DNA of 64,000 nt from contig BFBT01000001.1 in assembly GCA_003112755.1 (NCBI GenBank), positions 1,116,001 to 1,180,000 on the forward strand, in the 5' to 3' direction. The position numbers and the translations under genes are program-made. Shown here in pieces: positions 16,941 through 26,949 of this stretch. Within the stretch, counting starts at the first letter, position 1, and the number at the start of each line of letters is the position of its first letter. The DNA is from Lawsonibacter asaccharolyticus (lineage in GTDB: Bacteria > Bacillota > Clostridia > Oscillospirales > Oscillospiraceae). The notes under the pieces are model-generated. The model made no database searches. It was not told where the DNA came from and saw only the letters and a program-made list of their open reading frames with translations.

Positions 16941-16983
16941 AGTCCACCTTCCTCACGGGAAAAATCTTCGGGCAGGCGCCCCC

Positions 16984-17598
16984 TCAGCTCCGCATGGCCT
17001 CCATCAGGAAGGGGTTGCTCCTCCGCTCCCGCTCCAGGGTGGAGGTGGCCTCGTGGCCGGGACAGACGTGGAAGTCCCCCTTCAGCTCCCCCAGCCGCTT
17101 CAGGGACTGCATGATCTGCTCATAGCTGCCCCCCCGCAGGTCGGTGCGGCCGCAGGAGCCGGCGAACAGGGTGTCCCCGGTGAAAAGCACGTCCTCCACC
17201 TTCAGGGTGACGGAGCCGGGGGAATGGCCGGGGGTGTGGAGCACCTGGATCTCGTGGTCCCCCAGGCGGATCACATCCCCCTCGTCGTAGAGCTTCAGAT
17301 CGTCCACCTCGCCGGCCAGGGGGAACAAGGTACTGCCCGCCCCGTTGGCGTCAGCCTGGTGGATATAGATATCCGCCTGGGGATACACCCGGTGGAGGGC
17401 TGGCACCGCCGTGGTGTGGTCATAGTGGCCGTGGGTAAGGAGGAGATACCGGACCTCCACCCCCTCCTTCTCCAGCGCCTCCTGGATCAGCTCCGGCTCG
17501 TCGCCGGGATCGATGACGGCGGCCAGGTTCGTCTGGTCGTCCTCCAGAATATAGCAGTTGGTGCCGATGGGCCCCACCCGCAGCAGCTTTACTTTCAT
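16984..17598 (-). CDS. Metallo-beta-lactamase-fold hydrolase (glyoxalase II-like)
   Basis: A 204-residue MBL-fold protein with metal motif THGHYDH at 55-61, a second histidine in HTPGHSPGS and a later D in FTGDTLF, plus the terminal CPGHE histidine. The family hydrolyses S-lactoylglutathione and many other thioesters or is of unknown substrate. The ATG has AGAGGTG eight bases upstream. It sits between dtd and hemZ in the same direction, an arrangement often seen after rel and dtd in Firmicutes. Confidence 0.88.
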   Translation of the reverse strand: MKVKLLRVGPIGTNCYILEDDQTNLAAVIDPGDEPELIQEALEKEGVEVRYLLLTHGHYDHTTAVPALHRVYPQADIYIHQADANGAGSTLFPLAGEVDDLKLYDEGDVIRLGDHEIQVLHTPGHSPGSVTLKVEDVLFTGDTLFAGSCGRTDLRGGSYEQIMQSLKRLGELKGDFHVCPGHEATSTLERERRSNPFLMEAMRS

Positions 17599-17663
17599 CG
17601 TTAGAACACCTCTTTTGGGTCAAAGTCCGGCGGGGACAGCCAAAGCGCGGACCGCGCCGCGCT

Positions 17664-18122
17664 TTACGCCCTTCCCGCTCCGTTTTTGTCCGTATCGAAC
17701 AGAATGGTCACTGGTCCGTCGTTCACCGACGCCACCTGCATGTCCGCGCCGAAGGTCCCGTGCTCCACCTGGAAGCCCCGCCGGCGGCACTGCTCCATGA
17801 ATCGCTCGTACAGGGGGACCGCCAGGTCGGGTCTGGCCGCCCCGGTGAATCCAGGTCTTCGGCTGGAGGTATCGGCATACAGGGTGAACTGGGACACCAC
17901 CAGCAGGGCACCTCCCACCTGCTCCAGGCTCAGGTTCATCCTGCCGTTCTCATCCTCAAAGACCCGCAGGTTGCAGATCTTCTCCGCCAGCTTGTCACAC
18001 ACGGCCTCCGTATCTCCGGGGCCCACCCCCAGCAGGACCAGAAAGCCCTGCTCAATGGCTCCCTCCACCGTCCCGCCGATGGAGACGGAGGCGGAGGAGA
18101 CCCGGGTCACCACTGCTCTCAT
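17664..18122 (-). CDS. dtd: D-aminoacyl-tRNA deacylase
   Basis: A 152-residue enzyme that frees D-amino acids from mischarged tRNA. Both signatures are present: SQFTLYAD near 80 and NDGPVT near the C-terminus; the start MRAVVTRVSSASV is typical. GAGGTG lies just upstream of the ATG. It follows rel at a distance of one small gene, the classical Firmicutes order rel-dtd. Confidence 0.95.
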   Translation of the reverse strand: MRAVVTRVSSASVSIGGTVEGAIEQGFLVLLGVGPGDTEAVCDKLAEKICNLRVFEDENGRMNLSLEQVGGALLVVSQFTLYADTSSRRPGFTGAARPDLAVPLYERFMEQCRRRGFQVEHGTFGADMQVASVNDGPVTILFDTDKNGAGRA

Positions 18123-18154
18123 CGCATTTCACCTCGATCGTTTTTTGATGATCG

Positions 18155-18367
18155 TCACACTGCCATGACGATCAGGGAGACCAGCCCGCCCAGGATGACC
18201 GCCAGGGCCAGCGCCGCTCCAAAAGCATACCAGCCGCTCCCCCGGCTCTTCCCGTCTCCCGCCTCCTGAACGGCCCTGGAGATGGCGGCCGCCAAGCAGA
18301 ACACGAATACAAAGGCCCAGATCGGCCAGGTCCAAGCGAACAGTATCCCTAAGATCTCCCATACCAT
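18155..18367 (-). CDS. Small two-span membrane protein, unknown
   Basis: A 70-residue protein with two hydrophobic segments (about 5-27 and 46-69) joined by a short polar, charged loop (VQEAGDGKSRGSG). The ATG at 18367 is chosen because GGGGGCAGG precedes it and the frame beyond is polar and overlaps rel. No family is recognised. Lying between rel and dtd in one transcript, it is probably expressed constitutively with them. Confidence 0.6.
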   Translation of the reverse strand: MVWEILGILFAWTWPIWAFVFVFCLAAAISRAVQEAGDGKSRGSGWYAFGAALALAVILGGLVSLIVMAV

Positions 18368-18395
18368 GACATCCTGCCCCCTTTGTCCATCTATA

Positions 18396-20630
18396 TTATT
18401 TTCCGCTGGCCCGGACCACCTGGTAGACACCCTGGATGTTATTCAGCTTGTTGATGACGGAAGAGAGCTCCTCCCGGTCCTTGACCTCCAGCACCACACT
18501 GACGCTGGCGTAGCCGTCGGGCATAGAGCGGGCGGACAGGGCGGACACCTTCACCTTGGCGGTGGACAGGGCCATGGCCACATCCAGGGTCAGGCCGTCC
18601 CGGTCCTTGGCGGACAGCTCCAAACTGGTCTGGTAGCTGGGCAGGCTGCCCTCCACCCAGGAGACCTTGACCCAGCGGGCGGCCTCCTCCGGCTTGCGCT
18701 TGCCGGGGTCGGCGTTGGGACAGTCCTGCCGGTGGACGGACACCCCGTAGCCCCGGGTGATGAAGCCCACCACCGGGTCGCCGGGCACGGGGGTGCAGCA
18801 CTTAGCGAACTTCACCAGACAGTTGCCCAGTCCCTCCACGATGATGCCAGAGTCCGAGTGCTTGTTGGACCCCTTCAGCACCGGGACCTCCTGGCTGCTG
18901 GCGGGAACGATGACGCTCTCCGCCGTGGTCTTGGAGGCGGCCGCCGCCTTCTCCGCCTGGAGGCGGCCCAGGCGCAGCATCTCGTCCCGGATGCGGGCCA
19001 CCGCTTTCACCGCGGTGGTGCCGCCGTAACCGATGGAGGCGTACAGCTCGTCCAGGGTGCCGAAGCGCACCTTGCGCAGGATGCTGGGCAGCACCTCCGG
19101 AGCGGTGATAGCCTCCAGCTTCAGGCCCACGTGCTTCAGCTCCGACTCAAAAGCTGCCCGGCCGGTGGCGATGTTCTCCTCCCGCTTCTCTTTTTTGAAC
19201 CACTGACGGATCTTGTTGCGGGCCTCGTTGCTCTTGGCGATCTTCAGCCAGTCCCGGCTGGGCCCCTTGGCCGTCTTGGAGGTAAGCACCTCCACGATGT
19301 CGCCGTTGGAGAGCTGGTGGTCATAGGGGACCATCCGGCCATTGACCTTGGCCCCCACCATCCGGTTGCCCACCGCGGAGTGGACCGAGTAGGCGAAGTC
19401 GATGGGGGTGGCGCCGGCGGGCAGGCTCTTTACGTCCCCGTTGGGAGTGAAGACGAACACCTCGTCGGCAAACATATCCACCTTCAGGGTGCGGACGAAC
19501 TCGTCCGGGTCGGTGTCCTGCTGGCTCTCCAGCAGCTTGCGCACCCACTCGAAGTCGTGCTCCGTGCCCAGCTGCTTGTTGGCCAGCCCCTGCTTATACT
19601 TCCAGTGGGCGGCCACGCCGTATTCCGCCGTCTGGTGCATGGCCCAGGTGCGGATCTGCACCTCGAAGGGGACCCCCTCCCGGCCAATGACGGTGGTGTG
19701 CAGGGACTGGTACATGTTGGGCTTGGGGGTGCCGATATAGTCCTTGAATCGGCCCAGCACCGGCTTGAACATGTCGTGGATGCAGCCCAGCACATTGTAG
19801 CACTCCGGGATGTCGTCCACGATGACCCGGAAAGCATACAGGTCAAAAATCTCATCCAGTGTCTTGTTCTGGGCGAACATCTTGCGGTAGATGGAATAGG
19901 TGTGCTTCACCCGGCCGTAGACCTTGCAGCGGATGCCCTCTTCCCACATCCGCTGGGTGATGCGCTGCTGGACGGCGGCCAGGAACTCCTCATGGGCAGA
20001 GGACCTGGCCGCCAGCTCGTCCTCGATCTCCTTATAGCCTACCGGGTCCAGGTAGCGCAGGGACAGGTCCTCCAGCTCCCACTTCAGCTTCTGCATGCCC
20101 AGGCGGTGGGCGATGGGCGCGTAGATCTCCATGGTCTCCAGAGACTTCTCCCGCTGCTTGGCGGGGGACTGGTATTCCATGGTGCGCATGTTGTGCAGCC
20201 GGTCACAGATCTTGATGAGGATCACCCGGATGTCCTGGGCCATGGCCATGAACATCTTCCGCAGGTTCTCCATCTGCTCCTCTTCCTTGGAGGTGTACTG
20301 CACCCGGGACAGCTTGGTCACCCCTTCCACCAGGGCGGCCACCGTCTCGCCGAACTGCTTGGCCACTTCTTCGTGGGTGGCGTTGGTGTCCTCAATGGTA
20401 TCATGGAGCAGGGCCGCGATCACCGAGTCCGCGTCCAGCCCCAGGTCGGCCACGATCTCCGCCACCGCCAGGGGATGGGTGATATAGGGGGTGCCGTCCT
20501 TGCGCAGCTGCCCCTTGTGCTCCGCGTCCGCATAGGTAAACGCCCGGTACAGGCGCTGGGTGTCCAGTCCCGGGGTATAGGCGCTCACCTTGTCTTCCAG
20601 CGCCTGATATCGTTCCAGAATAGGGTCCAT
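18396..20630 (-). CDS. rel: Bifunctional (p)ppGpp synthetase/hydrolase, RelA/SpoT family
   Basis: A 744-residue long RSH enzyme of the stringent response. In order: HD hydrolase domain with HDTIEDT at 76-82, synthetase domain with the YQSLHTT motif, TGS domain (VFTPNGDVKSLPAGATPIDFAYSVHS), a cysteine-containing helical part (KCCTPVPGDPVVGFITRG) and a C-terminal ACT domain. Both catalytic halves look intact, so it is expected to make and degrade the alarmone. The ATG at 20630 has GAGGTG six bases upstream. It follows recJ closely. Confidence 0.95.
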   Translation of the reverse strand: MDPILERYQALEDKVSAYTPGLDTQRLYRAFTYADAEHKGQLRKDGTPYITHPLAVAEIVADLGLDADSVIAALLHDTIEDTNATHEEVAKQFGETVAALVEGVTKLSRVQYTSKEEEQMENLRKMFMAMAQDIRVILIKICDRLHNMRTMEYQSPAKQREKSLETMEIYAPIAHRLGMQKLKWELEDLSLRYLDPVGYKEIEDELAARSSAHEEFLAAVQQRITQRMWEEGIRCKVYGRVKHTYSIYRKMFAQNKTLDEIFDLYAFRVIVDDIPECYNVLGCIHDMFKPVLGRFKDYIGTPKPNMYQSLHTTVIGREGVPFEVQIRTWAMHQTAEYGVAAHWKYKQGLANKQLGTEHDFEWVRKLLESQQDTDPDEFVRTLKVDMFADEVFVFTPNGDVKSLPAGATPIDFAYSVHSAVGNRMVGAKVNGRMVPYDHQLSNGDIVEVLTSKTAKGPSRDWLKIAKSNEARNKIRQWFKKEKREENIATGRAAFESELKHVGLKLEAITAPEVLPSILRKVRFGTLDELYASIGYGGTTAVKAVARIRDEMLRLGRLQAEKAAAASKTTAESVIVPASSQEVPVLKGSNKHSDSGIIVEGLGNCLVKFAKCCTPVPGDPVVGFITRGYGVSVHRQDCPNADPGKRKPEEAARWVKVSWVEGSLPSYQTSLELSAKDRDGLTLDVAMALSTAKVKVSALSARSMPDGYASVSVVLEVKDREELSSVINKLNNIQGVYQVVRASGK

Positions 20631-20702
20631 TCGGATCACCTCGCAAAAGTTTAGAGTAAAGCGGGGGCCGCCTAAAGCGCGCAGCGCCTTCTCTCCTCGG
20701 CG

Positions 20703-22781
20703 CTACGCCTCCGCACTGCCGCCGCGGATGGCCTGCCGCAGACGGCCCAGGATGGGGGAGGCCTCCAGGTCCACCTTCCTCTCCACCTGCCGCAGGGAGA
20801 CCGCCACCCCCTGCGGGCCGGTCTCCAGGTCGATCAGCCCCCGTTCCGCCAGCACCTCCAGGCACAGCAGGACCCGCTCGGCTGCCTCCCTCTGTCCGGT
20901 GGCCCGGGAGGCCCCCCGGGCAATGCGGGAGGCGGTGTCCTCCACCCGGCCCAGCCCGGCGCACCGGCGCTGAAGATAGCGCCACAGCCCCACAAACTCC
21001 GCCCGGGAAGGCATCAGCAGCCGGGCCTCTGCCGGGGTCAGGCCCTCTCCCCGGCGGTATTTCTCATAGACAGCCCGCTCCGCCTGAGCCCGGGTGGGGG
21101 CCGGATGCAGGTCCGCCACCTGGAGCTGCACCGAGCGGGTGCCTCGAAACTCATTGATCTGGGGATAAAAGGCCACATCCACCCGGCCGCCGGGGGCCAG
21201 CCCCAGCTCGGCCCCGTCGGCGGAAAAGAAAATGGCGTCCAGCGGGGTCCCCTTAGACTCCAGCCGCAGCTTCAGGTGGCGGCCCCGCCCCACCTGGGAC
21301 ATGGACTGGATCAGGGCCCCCCGCAGCACCAGGACGGGCCGGGGGTTGCCAGTGCCGCAGGGCTCCAGCCGGTCCAGATCGGCCACCGCCTCCACAGTGA
21401 GCTCCCGGGCCTCCACCTCTGCATCGGCCTCCAGGGCGGCTGGGGATGCCCCGGCCCCCAGGGCCCGCTCCAAGCCCTCCCGCAGGCGGCGGGAGAGGAG
21501 CGGGATGTTCTCCTCCCGCACGGTGAAGCCGGCGGCCAGGGCGTGGCCGCCGAAGCCCTCCAGCAGGTCACTGCACTCTGCCAGCCGCTCAAACAGGTTC
21601 ACGCCGCCCCAGGAGCGGCAAGAGCCCTTCCCCATCCCGTGGTCCAGGCAGATCATAAACGCAGGGCAGCCGTACCGCTCCGTCAGGCGGGAGGCCACGA
21701 TGCCCACCACGCCCTGGTGCCACTCCGGATCGGCCAGCAGCACCGCCCCCTTCTGGGGGGCCCGGTCCAGCCGATCCACACACTGCCGGAAGATCTCGCC
21801 CTCAATGGTCTGCCGCTCCCGGTTCAGGGCGCACAGCTCCTGGGCCAGCTGCTCCCCCCGCTCCCGGTCCCTGGTGAGGAGGAGCTCCACCGCCATCTGG
21901 GCCCGGCCCATCCGGCCGGAGGCGTTGATCCGGGGCGCCAGGGTGTAGCCGATGGAGGTGGCGGTGATGGCCTTGTCCTCCAGCCCCGCCTCCCGGATCA
22001 GCAGGGCCAGGCCCAGCCGGCGGGGGTGGGAGAGCTCCTCCAGCCCCAGCCGGACGATGGTCCGGTTCTCCCCGGTCATAGGCATCACGTCGGCCACCGT
22101 CCCCACGGCGGCCAGGTCACAGTACTCCGCCAGCACGTCTCCGTCCCCTTCTGGTCCGTTGATGGCCATGGCCAGCTTCAGGGCCACCCCCACGCCGGCC
22201 AGGCCCTTGCAGGCGCTGGGGCAGTCGCTGCGCCGGGGGTCCACCACCGCCTGGGCGGCGGGCAGGCCGCTCTTGCACTCGTGGTGGTCCGTGATGACCA
22301 CATCGATCCCCAGGGACCGGGCCCAGGCGGTCTCCTCCAGGGCAGTAATGCCGCAGTCCACCGTGACGATCAGGGAGGCGCCCTGCTCCTTCAGGGCCGT
22401 CACCGCCTCCCGGTTCAGGCCGTAGCCCTCCTCCAGCCGGTCTGGGATATAGGGGATGACTGCCCCGCCCTTCCGTCGGAGGAAATCGGTCAGCAGGCAG
22501 GTGGCGGTGATGCCATCCACATCGTAGTCCCCGTAGACTGCGATGGTCTCTCCCCGCTCCAGAGCCAGCCTGACCCGGCCGGCCGCCTGTGCCATATCCT
22601 TCAGAGCCAGCGGGTCCTCCAGGGCCGTCTCCCCACCCTCCAGCAGGGCCCGGGCCTCCTGCGGCACACGTACGCCCCGGGCGGACAGCACCGCCGCCAG
22701 CAGAGGTGAGATCCCCGCCTCCTCCAGGGCAGCCAGGGCAGCCGGATCAGGAGGGGCCACCGTCCATTTTTCATACTTCAC
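20703..22781 (-). CDS. recJ: Single-stranded-DNA-specific exonuclease RecJ
   Basis: A 692-residue DHH-family 5'-3' exonuclease used in recombination and repair. Motifs: DYDVDGITA (motif I), VDCGIT, the DHH triad in VITDHHECKSGLP, and GGHALAAGFTV in the DHHA1 domain; an OB-type region follows, with a C-terminal extension of about 130 residues seen in Firmicutes forms. The start is GTG at 22781 after AAAGGAGCGG. First gene of the recJ-rel-dtd run, with its own promoter. Confidence 0.95.
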   Translation of the reverse strand: MKYEKWTVAPPDPAALAALEEAGISPLLAAVLSARGVRVPQEARALLEGGETALEDPLALKDMAQAAGRVRLALERGETIAVYGDYDVDGITATCLLTDFLRRKGGAVIPYIPDRLEEGYGLNREAVTALKEQGASLIVTVDCGITALEETAWARSLGIDVVITDHHECKSGLPAAQAVVDPRRSDCPSACKGLAGVGVALKLAMAINGPEGDGDVLAEYCDLAAVGTVADVMPMTGENRTIVRLGLEELSHPRRLGLALLIREAGLEDKAITATSIGYTLAPRINASGRMGRAQMAVELLLTRDRERGEQLAQELCALNRERQTIEGEIFRQCVDRLDRAPQKGAVLLADPEWHQGVVGIVASRLTERYGCPAFMICLDHGMGKGSCRSWGGVNLFERLAECSDLLEGFGGHALAAGFTVREENIPLLSRRLREGLERALGAGASPAALEADAEVEARELTVEAVADLDRLEPCGTGNPRPVLVLRGALIQSMSQVGRGRHLKLRLESKGTPLDAIFFSADGAELGLAPGGRVDVAFYPQINEFRGTRSVQLQVADLHPAPTRAQAERAVYEKYRRGEGLTPAEARLLMPSRAEFVGLWRYLQRRCAGLGRVEDTASRIARGASRATGQREAAERVLLCLEVLAERGLIDLETGPQGVAVSLRQVERKVDLEASPILGRLRQAIRGGSAEA

Positions 22782-22830
22782 AGGCCACCCGCTCCTTTCC
22801 CGCCCTTCGGCTATAGTTGCTCAGAATAGT

Positions 22831-22860
22831 ATTATAACACATCTATTTAAGATCCTTCAA
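22831..22860 (-). promoter_or_regulatory. Promoter of the recJ-rel run
   Basis: Read leftward, TTGAAG (22855-22860), 18 bases, perfect TATAAT (22831-22836). Confidence 0.7.
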
Positions 22861-22986
22861 GAGAAATTCCGACCCAGCCCCCTTTGTCTGTGCCGCGGGA
22901 GCGGAACGAAGGGGCGCATGCAGCCATCAAACGCGCCAAAAGCGGTCCCCGGAAAGATTTGGTGCCCGGCGTGCCGCAGACGGCAG

Positions 22987-23015
22987 TTGCTTCCCGCTCC
23001 GATCTGTGCTATGAT
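22987..23015 (+). promoter_or_regulatory. Promoter of niaR and downstream run
   Basis: TTGCTT (22987-22992), 17 bases, TATGAT (23010-23015), about 38 bases upstream of niaR. It diverges from the recJ promoter; the 270-base gap holds no gene. Confidence 0.65.
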
Positions 23016-23053
23016 TAAATATCACCCAGATTTTCAAGAGAGGAGGGTCCCCC

Positions 23054-23569
23054 ATGGACGCAGTCCAGCGCCGGGCCGCGCTGTCCGACTATCTCTCCCA
23101 GGCGGCCGGGCCGGTCTCCGCCTCCGTCCTGGCGGCCCGTTTTTCTGTCAGCCGGCAGATCATTGTGGGGGACATCGCCCTGCTGAGGGCCGGCGGGCTG
23201 GACATCGCCGCCACCCCCCGGGGCTATCTGCTCCCCCGCCCCACCCCCGGTCTGACCCGCCAGCTGGCCTGTGTCCACCGGCCGGAGGACATGGGCCGGG
23301 AGCTGGAGCTCATGGTGGATAACGGCTGCACCGTGCTGGACGTGATCGTGGAGCACCCGGTCTACGGCCAGCTCACCGGCCAGCTCCACCTATCCTCCCG
23401 GTATGACGTGGGGCAGTTCCTCCAAAAGGTGTCCCGAAGCGGGGCACGGCCCCTGTCCGCCCTCACCGGCGGTGTCCACCTGCACACCATCCTCTGCCCA
23501 GATGAGGCCGCCTGGCACCGGGTCCGCGCCGCGCTGGACCAGGCAGGCTTTCTCTATACCGGCCCCTGA
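23054..23569 (+). CDS. niaR: NiaR-type niacin-responsive transcriptional repressor
   Basis: A 171-residue protein with an N-terminal winged HTH (residues 5-60, SASVLAARFSVSRQIIVGDIALLRAGG) and a C-terminal 3H domain whose three conserved histidines are seen in ACVHRPED, VEHPVYG and GGVHLHTI. NiaR represses NAD-synthesis and niacin-uptake genes when nicotinic acid is abundant. No such target gene is in this window. GAGGAGG precedes the ATG by six bases. Confidence 0.9.
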   Translation: MDAVQRRAALSDYLSQAAGPVSASVLAARFSVSRQIIVGDIALLRAGGLDIAATPRGYLLPRPTPGLTRQLACVHRPEDMGRELELMVDNGCTVLDVIVEHPVYGQLTGQLHLSSRYDVGQFLQKVSRSGARPLSALTGGVHLHTILCPDEAAWHRVRAALDQAGFLYTGP

Positions 23570-23590
23570 GCCCGCTGAAAGGAGTCTCCC

Positions 23591-24535
23591 ATGCCCCCAA
23601 AGATCCTGGTCATTTCCGGCCCCACCGCCTCGGGCAAGACCCGCCTGGCCGTAGAGCTGGCCCTGCGCCACGGCGGCGAGGTGGTCTCCGCCGACTCCAT
23701 GCAGGTCTACCGCCGGATGGACATCGGCACTGCCAAGCCCACCCCGGAGGAGATGCGGGGCATCCCCCACCACATGCTGGACGTAGCCGACCCGGAGGAG
23801 GACTTCTCCGTGGCCCGGTACGTGGAGCTGGCCGCCCCCTGCGTGGACGACATCCTGGCACGGGGCAAGCTCCCCATCGTGGCCGGTGGGACGGGTCTCT
23901 ACCTGGACTCCCTCCTCTCCGGCCGCACCTTCGCCCCCTTCTCCCCCGACGGCGGTCTCCGCGCCCGGCTGGAGGCCCGCTTTGACGCCCTGGGGGGGGA
24001 GGCCATGCTGGGGGAGCTGGCCGCCGCCGACCCGGAGGCCGCCGCCCGCCTCCACCCCAACGACCGCAAGCGCATCGTCCGGGCCCTGGAGGTCTTTCAG
24101 CAGACCGGAAAGACCATCTCCCAGCATAACCGGGAGACCCGGGCCCTCCCGCTCCGGTACGATGCCCTCACCCTCTCCCTGGCCTTTCAGCGCCGGGAGG
24201 ACATGTGGGCGCGCATCGACCGGCGGGTGGACGAGATGATGGCCGCAGGCCTGGCGGAGGAGGTCCGGGCCCTCCTGGACTCCGGTGTCCCGGTGCGGTG
24301 CACCGCCATGCAGGCCATCGGCTACAAGGAGATGGCCGCCGCGCTACGCGGCGGCGGAGATGTCTGCGCCGCCGCGGAGGAGATCAAGCTCCGCTCTCGG
24401 CAGTACGCCAAGCGCCAGCTCACCTGGTTCCGCCGTACCGAAGGGGCCAAATGGCTCTTCTGGGGACCGGAGCCTGATTTTGAAGCGGCCTGCCGGACTT
24501 CGACAAAATATTTGGAAGAATTTGGTTTAGTATAG
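23591..24535 (+). CDS. miaA: tRNA dimethylallyltransferase MiaA
   Basis: A 314-residue enzyme that adds the isopentenyl group to A37 of tRNAs reading UNN codons. Walker A is GPTASGKT at 9-16, then [19 protein letters not shown] and the IGYKE motif near the C-terminus. AAAGGAG lies upstream of the ATG. It is directly followed by hfq, the order conserved in many bacteria. Confidence 0.96.
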   Translation: MPPKILVISGPTASGKTRLAVELALRHGGEVVSADSMQVYRRMDIGTAKPTPEEMRGIPHHMLDVADPEEDFSVARYVELAAPCVDDILARGKLPIVAGGTGLYLDSLLSGRTFAPFSPDGGLRARLEARFDALGGEAMLGELAAADPEAAARLHPNDRKRIVRALEVFQQTGKTISQHNRETRALPLRYDALTLSLAFQRREDMWARIDRRVDEMMAAGLAEEVRALLDSGVPVRCTAMQAIGYKEMAAALRGGGDVCAAAEEIKLRSRQYAKRQLTWFRRTEGAKWLFWGPEPDFEAACRTSTKYLEEFGLV

Positions 24536-24587
24536 AGGCACTCGGGCCGAGCTCTGCTCCGCCTTAAAGAAAAAAGGAGTGCTCACC

Positions 24588-24824
24588 ATGCAGAAAACCA
24601 ACAATCTTCAGGAGATCTTCCTCACCCAGGTCCGCCGGGACCGCCGCCCCGTCACCATCTTTCTGATGAACGGGTTTCAGATGCGGGGCTATGTCACCGG
24701 CTTTGACGCCTTCACCGTGGTCCTCACCAGCGATGGCAAGCAGCAGGTGATCTACAAGCACGCCATCTCCACTATCGTCCCGGAGCGGCCCGTCCCCCTC
24801 TGCCAGCCCGGCGAGCTGGAGTAA
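24588..24824 (+). CDS. hfq: RNA-binding protein Hfq
   Basis: A 78-residue Sm-like RNA chaperone forming hexamers. The Sm1 block ([20 protein letters not shown]) and the Sm2 motif YKHAIST are both present. The ATG at 24588 has AAGGAG ten bases upstream. It lies just after miaA. The short C-tail (PLCQPGELE) is typical of Firmicutes. Confidence 0.95.
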   Translation: MQKTNNLQEIFLTQVRRDRRPVTIFLMNGFQMRGYVTGFDAFTVVLTSDGKQQVIYKHAISTIVPERPVPLCQPGELE

Positions 24825-24875
24825 CTCCCGCCCCATCCCCACACCCATCCGCAAAAGAGAAAGAGAGCCGGTCAC

Positions 24876-26144
24876 ATGAAACAGGGCAACAGTCTGGTCA
24901 CGCTGGTCATCGTCCTTCTGGCGGTGATGCTGGCCGCCTATCTGGGCGTCTACGCCTGGGACAGCTTTACCGATCCCTTCACCACTACCCTCACCTACTC
25001 CTATACTGCCAATGACAGCCTAGAGGCAGACGGCTGGGTAGTGCGGGAGGAACAGCTCCTCCCCGCCCAATCGGGCATCCTGGACATTACCCGGGCAGAA
25101 GGGGAGGAAGTGGGCCGGGGCCAGACTGTGGCTCTGGTCCACCAGAACAGCCAGGCGCTGGACGTCCAGGCTCAGATGGAGGAGCTGGCCATGGAGATTG
25201 AGCTGCTGGATTACGCCATGAACCAGACCGACGACGTCGTCTCCGCCGCCCGGCTGGACGAATCCATCCTCCAGTCCCTGGCCTCCCTGCGGTTCGCCTC
25301 CGCCTCTGGCTCCTACCGTCAGCTGGACGACGACGTGATGGAGCTGAAAAGCCAGGTGCTCAAGCGCAGCTACACCTATGGTGAGGGGCTTGACTCCTCC
25401 CAGCTCTCCGCCCTGCGGCAGTCGCTGATAGAGGAGTACCGCGCCCTGCGCACCCAGTCCAGCAGCGTCACCAGCCGCATCACCGCTCCTGCCGCGGGGG
25501 TGTTCTCCTCTTTGGCCGACGGCTATGAGAGCCTGCTCACCCCTCAGTCCATCCTGACCATGACCCCCGCCGACCTGGATGCCCTGGCCGGGCAGCAGGT
25601 CACGGCCCCCTCCGGCACCGCCGGCAAGCTCATCACCTCCGACCGCTGGTACTTCGCGGCCGCGGTCTCGGAGGAGGAGGCCCTGCGCCTGTCCAAGGAG
25701 AGCTCCGTCACCGCCCGCTTTTCCGGTTCCTTCAGCCAGGACGTCCCCATGACGCTGGAGCAGGTGGGGGAGGCGGTCGACGGCCGTGCGGTGGTGGTCC
25801 TCTCCTCCAACCGCTATTTATCCCAGATTACCCTGCTCCGCGGCCAGACAGTGGAGCTCATCTTCGGCAGCAGCTCCGGCCTGCGCATCCCCAAGGCCGC
25901 TCTGCGCATGGTCACCCAGGAGTCCACCGATCCGGAGACCGGCGAGACCGTCCAGACCAACCTGGTGGGGGTCTATACCCTGGTGGGCGGCCGGGCAGAA
26001 TTCAAGCCGGTGGAGATCCTCACCGAGGAGTCCGACTTCTATGTGGTCTCCCCCGCCACCGAGGGACGGGCCGTCCTGCGGGCGGGGGACGAGGTCATCG
26101 TCCGGGCCACCGGGCTCTATGACGGGAAATTGCTGAATTTCTGA
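24876..26144 (+). CDS. HlyD-like membrane-anchored protein
   Basis: A 422-residue protein with one N-terminal membrane anchor (about 7-27) and a long extracellular part: a biotinyl-lipoyl-like beta region (SLEADGWVVREEQLLPAQSG, EGEEVGRGQTVALVH), a helical hairpin (about 100-195), a second lipoyl-like half (SRITAPAAGVFSS) and C-terminal beta domains. This is the layout of HlyD-type adaptor proteins. No export ATPase or permease lies next to it. Its place ahead of yggS, sepF and divIVA is a recurrent gut Clostridia arrangement and hints at an envelope or division role; that is inference. Confidence 0.7.
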   Translation: MKQGNSLVTLVIVLLAVMLAAYLGVYAWDSFTDPFTTTLTYSYTANDSLEADGWVVREEQLLPAQSGILDITRAEGEEVGRGQTVALVHQNSQALDVQAQMEELAMEIELLDYAMNQTDDVVSAARLDESILQSLASLRFASASGSYRQLDDDVMELKSQVLKRSYTYGEGLDSSQLSALRQSLIEEYRALRTQSSSVTSRITAPAAGVFSSLADGYESLLTPQSILTMTPADLDALAGQQVTAPSGTAGKLITSDRWYFAAAVSEEEALRLSKESSVTARFSGSFSQDVPMTLEQVGEAVDGRAVVVLSSNRYLSQITLLRGQTVELIFGSSSGLRIPKAALRMVTQESTDPETGETVQTNLVGVYTLVGGRAEFKPVEILTEESDFYVVSPATEGRAVLRAGDEVIVRATGLYDGKLLNF

Positions 26145-26195
26145 GGGCCGCCCATCCGGCAGCCCGCCACCTGTAGAGAAAGAGAGAGATTGCAT

Positions 26196-26906
26196 ATGTC
26201 CATCCAACAGCAGGTCCAGGCAGTCCGGGCCCGCATGGCGGCCGCGGCAGAGTCGTCCGGCCGCCGCCCGGAGGATATCGCCCTGTGCGCCGCCACCAAG
26301 GTGCAGAGCGACGACACCATCCGCGCCGCCATCGCCGCCGGCATCACCCTGTGCGGAGAGAACCGGGTCCAAGAACTCACCGCCCACCTGGCCGCCGGCG
26401 CCTATGAGGGCGCCCGTGTCCATTTTATCGGCCACCTCCAGACCAACAAGGTCAAGCAGGTGGTGGGACGGGTGGACCTGATCCAGTCGGTGGGGTCGGA
26501 GCACCTGCTCCAGGCTGTGGAGGCCCAGGCGGACAAGCTGGGCCTGGTTCAGGACATCCTGCTGGAGGTAAATATCGGCATGGAGGAGAGCAAGGGCGGG
26601 GTGGACCCGGTCCAGCTCCGTCCCTTGGCTGAGCTGGCTCAGTCCCTGCCCCATGTGCGCCTGCGGGGTTTGATGGCCATCCCGCCTATCAGCCCCCTCC
26701 CCGGTGCCAATCGGCCTTTTTTTGCAAAAATGTATCAGCTTTTTGTTGACATAAGACGCGAAATGTCCGATAATCAATGTGATATCGATTGCCTGTCCAT
26801 GGGAATGAGCGGCGACTTTGAGGACGCCATCGCCGAGGGGGCCACGCTGGTCCGGGTCGGCACCGCGCTGTTCGGCCCCCGGCCGCCCATGCACACCGCC
26901 CGTTGA
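26196..26906 (+). CDS. yggS: YggS-family pyridoxal phosphate homeostasis protein
   Basis: A 236-residue PLP-binding protein (PLPBP/COG0325), an alanine-racemase-like barrel without racemase activity. The PLP lysine is in LCAATKVQ; the GENRVQEL, FIGHLQTNKV and SMGMSGDFEDAIAEGATLVRVG signatures follow. It maintains the cellular PLP balance. The ATG at 26196 follows a purine-rich GAGAGAGA tract. The yggS-sepF neighbourhood is widely conserved in Gram-positive bacteria. Confidence 0.94.
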   Translation: MSIQQQVQAVRARMAAAAESSGRRPEDIALCAATKVQSDDTIRAAIAAGITLCGENRVQELTAHLAAGAYEGARVHFIGHLQTNKVKQVVGRVDLIQSVGSEHLLQAVEAQADKLGLVQDILLEVNIGMEESKGGVDPVQLRPLAELAQSLPHVRLRGLMAIPPISPLPGANRPFFAKMYQLFVDIRREMSDNQCDIDCLSMGMSGDFEDAIAEGATLVRVGTALFGPRPPMHTAR

Positions 26907-26949
26907 ACCGGCGGCAGAGCTTACACCAAGGAAAAGAGAGGATACCGCT